DNA of 33,350 nucleotides. Origin: Tannerellaceae bacterium (GTDB lineage: Bacteria; Bacteroidota; Bacteroidia; Bacteroidales; Tannerellaceae). The translations under genes and the position numbers were made by a program. The DNA lies in assembly GCA_031284375.1 (NCBI GenBank), contig JAISZY010000016.1:1-33350 (forward strand). Direction: 5' to 3'. Below are positions 1-9,376 of the stretch, piece by piece. Position 1 is the stretch's first letter, and each line of letters starts with the position of its first letter. Below the pieces are notes generated by a model. That model was not told the DNA's origin and did no database searches. It saw only the letters and a program-made list of their open reading frames with translations.

Positions 1-134
1 AAGATGTGTTTTTGTGTTCGACCACAAACTTATAACCTTTTTCTTTTTCTCCCTCTTTTCTGGCCCTAATATTTTGCATAACCGTTTATTTATACCAGAG
101 GAATTTTGTCGTACACCCCGAACGGTTTTTAGAT

Positions 135-1634
135 ATGTTTGATAAAGGAACGGTTTATGTCAGTAAGAAGGTGAATGTGTTCGACCTCTTGGATGCCGAC
201 GATATTGAAACACTTGAACAGTTAGTTGAGGAAGACAAAGCCGGCAAATACAAATCTTCCAATTTTAAACCGGAATACCGGGAATTGTTGAAACAGGACA
301 TTCAGACTTTGACGAAAATTCGCGAAATATGGCTCCCGATACACGAAGACCCGAAATTGGACAGAATAATCAATGAACTGAAAACCAACAAAGTTTTATC
401 GGGTAAAAAAGTTGTTTTATTTACGGAATCCAAAGAAACCGGCGATTATCTGTTTGGTAATCTCTTCAATAAATTTCAAAAGAAAGTAATGTTTTACTCA
501 AGCACAGGCGGATGTTATGATAATTTGACAACCAGACATAATCATATCGTATCAAGAGATGTAATCAGGGCAAATTTTGACCCCAAAGCCGACCTGGTTT
601 CCAATGATATTCAGATATTGATAACCACGGATGTTTTGGCGGAAGGTATCAATCTGCATCGTTCCAATGTGTTGATTAATTATGATTTGCCTTGGAATCC
701 CACTCGTGTGTTACAGCGTGTCGGGCGTGTAAACCGTTTAGGCTCCGAACACAATTCGGTTCATATATTTAATTTTTTCCCGACTACGCAGGCGGATGTT
801 CATCTTGGACTGGAAGCCAATATTACCAACAAGTTACAGATGTTTCATTACATTATGGGCGAAGACGCCAAATATCTGTCCGACGGAGAAATTATCGGCA
901 GTCAGGAATTATTCCGGACATTGAATAATAAAGCAACTTATACCGGCGAGGAAGACGGTGAAAATTCCGAACTGAAATATTTGACCATGATTAGGGAAAT
1001 ACGCGATGCCGATCCCGCTTTTTTCGACAAAATCAAGAAATTGCCGAAACAGGCCCGGTCGGGAATGAAAAGTAAGAAAGAAAATAATCAGATGATTACA
1101 TTTTTCCGTTTGGGGAATTTGAAGAAATTCTATATCTATGAGGGACAAAAATCACAGGAAATCAATTTCTTTGACGCAATGAACCGGATGGAATGTAAAC
1201 CGGATGAACACCGGCAGCCTGTTCCCGATAACTATTTTAAGATGCTGGATTTTAACAAAGCACAATTCCGGCAAGATACAACGGAAAATAGCAAATTACC
1301 GGCAAAGAAAGGTGGAAAATCAAATTCCGATTTCATCGAAAGGATATTGAAAGACGCTACTTTCAGGCATTATAAGAAATTTACCGAATCGGATGAGGAA
1401 TTTTTGTGGACAGTCCGCATGATGTTGGCAAGCGGTGTAATAGCTAAAAAAACGGTTCAAATCATAAAAAAAGAATTGGAGAAATTGGCGTTGGCAGAAA
1501 ATCATCTCGACCCGTTGAAAGTACTCTATACCTTGCGAATGCATATCAAGCCTGTGGAAATAGAACGAAAGACAGGACAGGCAGTAAGTTACTTGAAACG
1601 GGAAGTCATTTTATCGGAATATTTTACAGCATAA
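135..1634 (+). CDS. SNF2/HepA-like DEAD/DEAH helicase, C-terminal half (helicase C domain plus downstream region); N-terminal motor absent from this ORF
   Basis: Motifs VVLFTESKETGDYL, ILITTDVLAEGINLHRSNVLINYDLPWNPTRVLQRVGRVNRLGS, FNFFPTTQAD are typical of the helicase C lobe in large defence-associated helicases. Helicase-like sequence begins near codon NFVVHPERFL (about nt 102); an in-frame TAA lies at 33-35. Confidence 0.8.
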   Translation: MFDKGTVYVSKKVNVFDLLDADDIETLEQLVEEDKAGKYKSSNFKPEYRELLKQDIQTLTKIREIWLPIHEDPKLDRIINELKTNKVLSGKKVVLFTESKETGDYLFGNLFNKFQKKVMFYSSTGGCYDNLTTRHNHIVSRDVIRANFDPKADLVSNDIQILITTDVLAEGINLHRSNVLINYDLPWNPTRVLQRVGRVNRLGSEHNSVHIFNFFPTTQADVHLGLEANITNKLQMFHYIMGEDAKYLSDGEIIGSQELFRTLNNKATYTGEEDGENSELKYLTMIREIRDADPAFFDKIKKLPKQARSGMKSKKENNQMITFFRLGNLKKFYIYEGQKSQEINFFDAMNRMECKPDEHRQPVPDNYFKMLDFNKAQFRQDTTENSKLPAKKGGKSNSDFIERILKDATFRHYKKFTESDEEFLWTVRMMLASGVIAKKTVQIIKKELEKLALAENHLDPLKVLYTLRMHIKPVEIERKTGQAVSYLKREVILSEYFTA

Positions 1635-1639
1635 AAGAT

Positions 1640-1828
1640 ATGGAAAATCCGCAAATTATCATTTATAACACGGATGACGGCAAAACGTCCGTTCAATTAT
1701 TGGCAAAAGATGGAAGCGTGATTTATTTTCCCTTTCAAGCGATTATGACGCAAGCGACAAGGCTACTCAAATGTTTTTTGCCGAAACACAGAACAAACTT
1801 TTATACCCCAAAAAGCAAAAGAAAATAA
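1640..1828 (+). pseudogene. RhuM-family (virulence RhuM) remnant with internal deletion and frameshift
   Basis: MENPQIIIYNTDDGKTSVQLLAKDG matches the RhuM N-terminus. After about nt 1725 a different frame encodes SDYDASDKATQMFFAETQNKLLY, a RhuM interior motif. The total is only about 190 bp against roughly 1 kb expected. Confidence 0.7.
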
Positions 1829-1838
1829 ATTTTTAATC

Positions 1839-4800
1839 ATGGACAAGAATAAAGCGACAACGCTCATTGAAGAAACATTTGACAAAGCGTTTGATAAACA
1901 GAAGTTTATTTTATTTGCTCGGAATTTGTTGAACGATATGGATATTATAAATAATGAGTATAATGTTGATGATGTTACGTTTCAGGAATATATATCCCAC
2001 TATACGCATATTGGTAATTATACAGACCCGGACGGAGAAATAGTTGATATACTGCAAATTGAGGTTTTTGAAGAAAGTATATTGGATAAGGCTCGTACAA
2101 GTTTGAGAAATTTTGCAGTCGACCATTTGGAACGCTTTAGGCATAATTATGCGCTTGTAGCGTATAATTCAAAATCCGACAGAGGCAATAAATGGCGTTT
2201 TTCTTTCGTAAAAGTTGAAAATCGAATTTCCGTAAAAGACGGGAAAATCAAACAGGAAAAAGATTATTCGCCTGCAAAACGCTATTCTTTTTTGGTGGGT
2301 AAAGACAGATATAACCGGACTGCCAAAGAACGCCTGCTACCAATTCTGTCTAATGATCATGACAATCCCACAATTAAGCAAATTGAAGATGCTTTTTCTG
2401 TCGAAATACTCACAAAACAATTCTATACAGAACTGTTCGACTGGTATTTGTGGGCTTTGAATGAAGATACTTCAGTTTCTTATCCTGAAGGTAAAAAGGA
2501 AGAACATATTATCCGATTAATTACCCGGCTGATGTTTGTATGGTTTTTGAAACAGAAAAAAAGTAATGGAAATTCGCTTGTTCCCTATGAAATTTTTGAT
2601 ATTGAAAAATTAAATGAAATACTTGTTGATTTTGATCCAAATAGTAGATATTCAGGTAATTATTACAATGCAATTTTACAAAATCTCTTCTTCGCAACTC
2701 TTAACCGGCAAATTGTTGACGAAAGCGGAAAGAAACGTGCTTTTGCTGACAAATCAAACAACGAAAATTCCACAAAAGACGATTATTATTCAATAAAGAC
2801 ATTATTTAGAGATGATAATGTAAAATCATGGTTCAAAATTTCGCACAATGAAGTTATTGATTTATTAAGTAAAGTTCCTTTTCTCAATGGTGGTCTTTTT
2901 GAATGTTTGGACAAAGTTGATGAAACAAGATTATACAAACCAATGCTATATTTTGATGGTTTTAGCCGCGACAACCAAAACAAGCATGGTAAAACTGTTC
3001 GCGCTTTCGTTCCAAATCACCTGTTCTTTGCAGAAAAAGAAAATGTAAAGTTAAAAAAATATGAATACAACAATTCTAAAAAACAGTGGGTTGACAGACA
3101 AAAAGAAGTTTCGGGACTAATCATTATCCTCAAACGTTACAACTTTACAATCGAAGAAAATACGCCTTCGGATATTGATGTCGCGCTTGACCCGGAATTG
3201 CTGGGAAAAGTTTTTGAAAACTTGCTCGGCGCCTTTAATCCCGAAACAGAAGAGTCGGCGCGAAAACAATCCGGTTCATTTTATACGCCGCGCGAAATTG
3301 TCAATTATATGACGGTTGAATCTTTGACTGCATACCTCAAAAATAAAGTTGGCGAAAATTGGCAGAAACAGAAAGAAGAAACAAAAAAAGCATTGTTTGA
3401 ATGTAAAATTCTTGACCCCGCCTGCGGTTCCGGCGCTTTTCCAATGGGGATTCTGAATAAAATAATTGACATTCTGAGAACAGTAGAACCGGAAATAAAT
3501 ATCTATGAAACCAAACTGAACCTGATAGAAAATTGCATTTATGGCGTGGATATTCAACCGATAGCCGTACAAATAGCAAAGTTACGCTTCTTTATTTCAT
3601 TGATATGCGAGCAAACTCCCAATAACGATCCGGATGATAACTACGGAATTGTTCCATTACCCAACCTTGAATCGAAATTTGTGGTTGCCGATACGCTTAT
3701 TCCTCTGAATACAGAACAAAAGGGCAGACTGAATCTTGATGACCCCAAACTTCAAAAAATGAAAAACGATTTGTGGAATATACGCAATCACAAAAATCTG
3801 AGGGCAAGTTCTTGGCAGGAAAAAAAGAAAATACGCAAAGAAGACAACGAATTGTGCAAGATTATTGAATATTATCTGCTTACCAATTCATCTAAACCAG
3901 ATTTGAAAAAAATTGAGCAAAATAATCTGCTCATCAAACAATTTGAGAAGCAAATAACTGAACTACCTGAAGATTGGATAGACACAGACAGCAAGCAATC
4001 TTCTTTGTTCGGTTATGACCACCAAAACAAACTCTTTCAAATTGATAGGAACAAAGCCAAAAGAGACGACCTTCTAATGCGTATTCAACAATGCCGAAAG
4101 GAAATAGAAAAGGAAGAACGTAAAGCGACATTTACCGGATTGGAAGCGGAAATACATAAAATGGTCGGTTGGAATCCATACGACCAAAATTCCGTTTCAC
4201 CTTTTTTTGACTCTGAATGGATGTTTGGATTAATGCAAGGGTTTGATATTGTTATTGGGAATCCACCATATGTGAATGTTGAAAATCTGAATGAGAATTT
4301 GAGAGTTTTTTTGTTGAATAATTACAAAACTTGCAAAGGTAGAACAGATATTTATGTCGCATTTATTGAAAAATTGCTCACCTTATTGAATAATAACGGG
4401 AATTTATCTTTTATTATTCCATTTGCATATACAAATCAAAATTATGGTTCTTTATCTCGCAAATTATTGATTGATAAATATTTTATAAGAGAAATATTAG
4501 ATACAAGCAATTATTATGTTTTTGAAAATGCTGTTGTGAAAAATATTATTTTACAAGTTCAAAATACAAATAATCAACAAAATACTACTATTAAAAGAGC
4601 AAATTCTGATAATAACTTTAAGCAAAACAGCTTTCAAACTACAATCATAAATCAAGTCATATTTTTAGATTTGAGAGATTATCGTTTTGAAACAAAAGAT
4701 ATTTCAAATGCACTTAAAATCAAAAAACAAATAGAAAGTAATACTATCCGATTTGACGAAATTTGCCTTGTTGCTTATGGTGCAAGATTAAATCATAAAA

Positions 4801-5615
4801 CTAAAAAAAATGGCAAAGAAAATTATATTTCTTTGGAATATAAAGATGGTTACAAACTATTTCTTGAAGGCAAAAACATTGAACGATATGGTTTTTCACA
4901 GTTTGGCTGGCTAAATTATCAACCGACAGAACATTATAATTCAATGTTTCCTGAATTATTTGAAAATGAGAAAATTATATTTATCAATGTGGTTAGCGAT
5001 AGGTTGCGTTTTGCTTTTGATAATAAGCACTTTTATAATTCGCACACAGTCATAAATTGCGTAAAATGGCACTTATTGGAAAAGGTTGAACACATTACAG
5101 TAAAACGCAATCTCACAAAAGATAAGATTATTGCCTCACTATGTTATGATTATCGTTTTCTTTTGGCGGTATTAAATTCAAAATTGATAAATTGGTATTT
5201 TTTTATTTTTTTATCAGAAGGGTTGCACTTTTACCCTGATGATGCCAAACAATTACCTATTGCCATTTCTTCCTTTACTTTACAACAACCTATAATTTCT
5301 CTTGTCGATTATATTTTATTTTTAAAGCGAGCGCAAAATGACAGTATCATTCCCATCTACTACGAAAATATTATAGATGCCTGCGTGTATGAACTATATT
5401 TTCCCGAAGAAATTCATACCGCCAATAAAGGAGTAATAGAACATTTGCAAGATTTAAAACTAATAAGCGATAATATGGCCGATGAACAAAAATTAGCTAT
5501 TATCAATAGTGAATTTGAGCGGTTATATGACCCTTATCACCCTGTAAGGAACAATGTAGAAACAATAGAAAATGTCGAAATAGTACGAATTATTAAAGAA
5601 TCTTTGAGAAAATGA
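1839..5615 (+). CDS. Eco57I-like class I adenine-specific DNA methyltransferase / type IIG-like restriction-modification protein (1258 aa)
   Basis: Motif I-like ILDPACGSGAFPMGIL, motif IV FDIVIGNPPYVNVENL, large N-terminal region (DAFSVEILTKQFY...RLMFVWFLKQKK) and C-terminal specificity-like region. Confidence 0.88.
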   Translation: MDKNKATTLIEETFDKAFDKQKFILFARNLLNDMDIINNEYNVDDVTFQEYISHYTHIGNYTDPDGEIVDILQIEVFEESILDKARTSLRNFAVDHLERFRHNYALVAYNSKSDRGNKWRFSFVKVENRISVKDGKIKQEKDYSPAKRYSFLVGKDRYNRTAKERLLPILSNDHDNPTIKQIEDAFSVEILTKQFYTELFDWYLWALNEDTSVSYPEGKKEEHIIRLITRLMFVWFLKQKKSNGNSLVPYEIFDIEKLNEILVDFDPNSRYSGNYYNAILQNLFFATLNRQIVDESGKKRAFADKSNNENSTKDDYYSIKTLFRDDNVKSWFKISHNEVIDLLSKVPFLNGGLFECLDKVDETRLYKPMLYFDGFSRDNQNKHGKTVRAFVPNHLFFAEKENVKLKKYEYNNSKKQWVDRQKEVSGLIIILKRYNFTIEENTPSDIDVALDPELLGKVFENLLGAFNPETEESARKQSGSFYTPREIVNYMTVESLTAYLKNKVGENWQKQKEETKKALFECKILDPACGSGAFPMGILNKIIDILRTVEPEINIYETKLNLIENCIYGVDIQPIAVQIAKLRFFISLICEQTPNNDPDDNYGIVPLPNLESKFVVADTLIPLNTEQKGRLNLDDPKLQKMKNDLWNIRNHKNLRASSWQEKKKIRKEDNELCKIIEYYLLTNSSKPDLKKIEQNNLLIKQFEKQITELPEDWIDTDSKQSSLFGYDHQNKLFQIDRNKAKRDDLLMRIQQCRKEIEKEERKATFTGLEAEIHKMVGWNPYDQNSVSPFFDSEWMFGLMQGFDIVIGNPPYVNVENLNENLRVFLLNNYKTCKGRTDIYVAFIEKLLTLLNNNGNLSFIIPFAYTNQNYGSLSRKLLIDKYFIREILDTSNYYVFENAVVKNIILQVQNTNNQQNTTIKRANSDNNFKQNSFQTTIINQVIFLDLRDYRFETKDISNALKIKKQIESNTIRFDEICLVAYGARLNHKTKKNGKENYISLEYKDGYKLFLEGKNIERYGFSQFGWLNYQPTEHYNSMFPELFENEKIIFINVVSDRLRFAFDNKHFYNSHTVINCVKWHLLEKVEHITVKRNLTKDKIIASLCYDYRFLLAVLNSKLINWYFFIFLSEGLHFYPDDAKQLPIAISSFTLQQPIISLVDYILFLKRAQNDSIIPIYYENIIDACVYELYFPEEIHTANKGVIEHLQDLKLISDNMADEQKLAIINSEFERLYDPYHPVRNNVETIENVEIVRIIKESLRK

Positions 5616-6455
5616 GAATAAAAACCATTGAAATCCATAATTACAAAGCGTTTTACGGCGATAAAAACGTTATTAGCGTTGATGGGAAAAATCTTTTTAT
5701 CTACGGCGAAAACGGTAGTGGAAAAAGTTCACTATACTATGCATTGAAAGATTTTTTTCAATCATCCATGGAAAATATCAATCTGAATGAGGTTGAGAAT
5801 ATCTTTATTGACCCTGCGGAGCAAGGGAAAGTTTCGGTAAAACTCACATTCAATCCCGATGAAAATGATGCAGACAATGACCAATCAATGGAATTATCAT
5901 TATGATAAACCCTGGTATGAGGTAATCAAATTTTATTTACAGAATGATCCTAACTGGAAATCTGTTGAATTTTTAGCTCGGAAAAATCAATTTGGATATG
6001 ACCAGCCCATAATTCGCTATGCTGATGATGGAAAAAATGGCGACCATATAAAACGCTATATAGATTTTGCCGAACAACATTATAATTCGGGTGATAACAA
6101 AGCAGCCGGAGTGTATTTGCGTAGCGCTTTCGAGTTTATTCTAAAAAGATATTGCAAGAAAAAGAATCTCAGAGTAAGGTTTGAGATAGACATCATGACC
6201 TTAAAGTCAGATGATTTTTGGCAAACAATTAAAGATTTTCAAGTAGCAAACTCAACTAAATGTAATTTAACTCAACAAACAATAGCGGACGTTGAATTAT
6301 GCCGTAAATTCGTATTAAATCCACTTTGTCATCAAGATCAGACAAAACATGAATCATCACAGGAAATACAAAATGCGATAGATGTAATTAAGAAGTTGAA
6401 AACAGTATGGTTTTTGAAAACAAATTTAAATCATGATCACCTAATAAGAGAATGA
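5612..6455 (+). pseudogene. AAA/RecF-SMC-like ATPase with central deletion and frameshift (N-terminal 97 aa and C-terminal ~190 aa remain)
   Basis: ORF 5612-5905 has MRIKTIEIHNYKAF...LFIYGENGSGKSSLYYALKDFF (Walker A) and stops. ORF 5859-6455 in another frame carries a C-terminal-like segment (YDKPWYEVIKFYL...AAGVYLRSAFEFILKRYC). No Walker B or signature motif is seen between them. Confidence 0.7.
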
Positions 6456-9337
6456 TAGAGAACTTTAATACTCAGGATTTAATATTATTTTTAAGTAGTA
6501 AATTATCCGGATTTCAGGGCGAAGAAACGGATTATTCTCATTATTTGAATGAAACTCAACTTCAAAAATATTCCAAAGTATGCAAAATCGGGGAAGCAAT
6601 ATTGAAAGGCTGTGAACAAATCATTGCCATTGTTGCGGAAACAAATGAATCATTAACCGAACGCGGCGCTAAAAAAACGCAGTACGAAATCGCTAAAACG
6701 ATTCTCAAAAACGAAATCGCTGATTTGGCCTTCTTCATTTTTTATGATACAGACGGCAATTTTCGGTTCAGTATGATTCATATTGAAAAGGGAAAAGACA
6801 AAACACCGTATTTCTCTTTCAAGCGATTTACTTATTATGTTTCCAAAAAACAGGGCAATAGAACTTTTAAGGAACAAATCGGGAATGCCCATTTTGGGTC
6901 TATTGATGACATAATTAAAGCTTTTAGTGTTGAGAAACTAAATAAAGAGTTTTATGGGGCAATCCATAATGCGTTTTATAAGCTGATTGGTGGAGAAATC
7001 CATATCGGAAAAAACAAACAGATATTGAATGCGGTATTAAAACTACCTTCTGTTGATAGTTCCGACAGAAGAAAATATAAAGAATTTGCCGTTCGATTGA
7101 TTGGTCGCATTATTTTTTGTTGGTTTTTAAAATATAAAAAGTCGGAACAAGGTAAATCACTTATTCCATCCGATTGGCTTTCATCTGAAAATGTAAGTAA
7201 TGATTATTACCATAATCTTTTGGAAAAATTGTTTTTTGAATTGTTCAATAAAAAGATGGAAGAACGAAATACGGCAAATTTGCCTTTTCAAAGCAAAAGT
7301 GTACCGTTTTTAAGTGGCGGATTATTTGACCCTCAGTATGATGATTTCTATAAATTGAACATTGCTTCCGGTGAGTCCGAGTATATCCATACATTGATTG
7401 TACCGGATTTGTGGATACGGGAATTATTTGAAACCTTGGAGCAATACCATTTTACTATCGACGAAAATAGTGCAACAGATAAAGAAATTAGCATTGACCC
7501 GCAAATGTTGGGTACTATCTTTGAAAATCTATTGGCGGAAGTAAACCCTGATACGGAAGTTTCTGCAAGGAAATCTACCGGTAGTTTCTATACTCCTCGC
7601 AAAATTGTTGAATATATGGTTGAACAATCTATAGTGGCATATTTACAGACAAAAACCGGCATAGAAGAGAATACCTTAAGCTTAATTATTAAAAATTATT
7701 CGGATGATCTTATAACTCAAAAAGAAAAGGACTGTATCCTTAATGCTCTTTATGAAGTAAAAATTCTGGATCCGGCTTGCGGTGCGGGCGCTTTTCCGAT
7801 AGGATGTATTCATACGATTGTTGATATATTTCAAAAGCTTGACCCTGATGCAGAACAGTGGAGAGATAAATTGTTGGAGAATGTAAAAGATACTACTCTG
7901 AGGATGGAGTTGAAAGAAAAATTAAATTCTTCGAATAGCGATTATGTACGAAAGTTAGGTGTGATACAACATTCTATCTATGGGGTTGATGTACAAGAAT
8001 TAGCTATTGAGATTTCTAAATTGCGATGTTTCCTGTCTCTTATAATCGACGAAACCATAAATGATGAAAAAGAAAATAGAGGCGTTTGTCCATTACCTAA
8101 ATTGGCGTTCAACTTTGTTGTTGCAAACACTTTATTAGAAAGGAAAGAAGAATACGGGAATTTGTTCCCCTTTTCTAATGAATCAAGTAAATGGTTTGAC
8201 CCGAAAGGGATGTTTGGCGTTGAAACGTTTGATATTGTGATTGGGAATCCTCCGTATGTAAGTACAAGAAATCTTGATATGGCAGTAAAAGATATATATG
8301 CGAATCTTTTCAAACTGGCAAAAGGACAATATGATTTATTCACTTTATTCATAGAAAAAACAAATCAGTTGTTATCCGACAAAGGTGTATTCTCTTTTAT
8401 CATCCCTAAAAAATTACTTACAAACGAGAATTTTCTATCGGCGCGACAATTCTTGCTAAAATACTTGCCGATTAAAAAGTACGTGGATGCACAGATGCCT
8501 TTTGAAGCAGCAGTCGTTGAAACGAATGTTATTATCTCAACAAGAACAAACACTCCAATTATTGAAACCAATATCTTTAACGGGAATCAGATAGAGCATA
8601 CATATAATGTAAAACAGGACTTGATATCTTCAATGCCTTTTCATATTTTCCCGTTTTCTATAAATCCTGATTATATTGAGGTGATTGATAAAATATTGCA
8701 TAACACGAATCATACATTGGGCGACTTTGTGAAAATAATCAGGGGAATGGAATGTGGGTTCAACCATTCAAGCATAAGTAAATCGAAAGGAAAAAATAAA
8801 ATCATCAAAGGAGAGCATGTGGAAAAGTACCATATAAAAAATACGGAATGGTTCGTTACCCCCGACTTTGCAGATAAAAAAGTATTCAAATCGAAAGATA
8901 TTTACACGACTATTCCGAAATTGGTAACCAAGTTTGTCTCTAATTCGTTGGATTTTGCATTGGACCATGTAGGGTATTTTAATACGAATGTAGTTTATAA
9001 TATCATTCCTAAGAAGGGATACGAAAGTTATTTGCTTTATTTACTTGCGCTTTGTAATAGTAAATTGTTGAATTTTTGGTTCTTCAATACCTATGTAAAC
9101 GATGATAAATTGTTTCCGCATATTCAGAAAAATCAATTGGAGTCTATCCCTATTCCCGCCATTTCTCCTGCTGAGCAGCAGCCTATACGACTTCTTGTTG
9201 AGCAAATTTTATCGGAGAAGAAGGCGAATCCTGCGGCAGATACTTGCAACTTGGAAAAAGAAATAGACCATTTGGCGTATGGACTGTATGAGCTGACAGA
9301 GAAAGAAATCGGAATCATAGAAAATAGTCATACTTAA
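6452..9337 (+). CDS. Second Eco57I-like DNA methyltransferase (961 aa), paralogous in architecture to 1839-5615
   Basis: ILDPACGAGAFPIGCI and FDIVIGNPPYVSTRNLD motifs; shared N-terminal pattern (AFSVEKLNKEFYGAI, RLIGRIIFCWFLKYKK, VPFLSGGLFDP). Confidence 0.87.
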   Translation: MIENFNTQDLILFLSSKLSGFQGEETDYSHYLNETQLQKYSKVCKIGEAILKGCEQIIAIVAETNESLTERGAKKTQYEIAKTILKNEIADLAFFIFYDTDGNFRFSMIHIEKGKDKTPYFSFKRFTYYVSKKQGNRTFKEQIGNAHFGSIDDIIKAFSVEKLNKEFYGAIHNAFYKLIGGEIHIGKNKQILNAVLKLPSVDSSDRRKYKEFAVRLIGRIIFCWFLKYKKSEQGKSLIPSDWLSSENVSNDYYHNLLEKLFFELFNKKMEERNTANLPFQSKSVPFLSGGLFDPQYDDFYKLNIASGESEYIHTLIVPDLWIRELFETLEQYHFTIDENSATDKEISIDPQMLGTIFENLLAEVNPDTEVSARKSTGSFYTPRKIVEYMVEQSIVAYLQTKTGIEENTLSLIIKNYSDDLITQKEKDCILNALYEVKILDPACGAGAFPIGCIHTIVDIFQKLDPDAEQWRDKLLENVKDTTLRMELKEKLNSSNSDYVRKLGVIQHSIYGVDVQELAIEISKLRCFLSLIIDETINDEKENRGVCPLPKLAFNFVVANTLLERKEEYGNLFPFSNESSKWFDPKGMFGVETFDIVIGNPPYVSTRNLDMAVKDIYANLFKLAKGQYDLFTLFIEKTNQLLSDKGVFSFIIPKKLLTNENFLSARQFLLKYLPIKKYVDAQMPFEAAVVETNVIISTRTNTPIIETNIFNGNQIEHTYNVKQDLISSMPFHIFPFSINPDYIEVIDKILHNTNHTLGDFVKIIRGMECGFNHSSISKSKGKNKIIKGEHVEKYHIKNTEWFVTPDFADKKVFKSKDIYTTIPKLVTKFVSNSLDFALDHVGYFNTNVVYNIIPKKGYESYLLYLLALCNSKLLNFWFFNTYVNDDKLFPHIQKNQLESIPIPAISPAEQQPIRLLVEQILSEKKANPAADTCNLEKEIDHLAYGLYELTEKEIGIIENSHT

Positions 9338-9359
9338 TCCGCCGATACGCAGAATCGTG

Positions 9360-9367
9360 TAACTTTG
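9360..9367 (+). promoter_or_regulatory. Bacteroidetes-type -7 box (TAACTTTG) upstream of GSCFA gene
   Basis: Matches the TAnnTTTG consensus; lies 10-28 nt before the candidate ATGs at 9377 and 9395. Confidence 0.4.
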
Positions 9368-9376
9368 TATGCATTT

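Noticed and set aside
5859-5905. Programmed frameshift joining the two ATPase ORFs
   Set aside because: No clear slippery heptamer seen, and the joined product would still lack the central ATPase region. A deletion explains it better.
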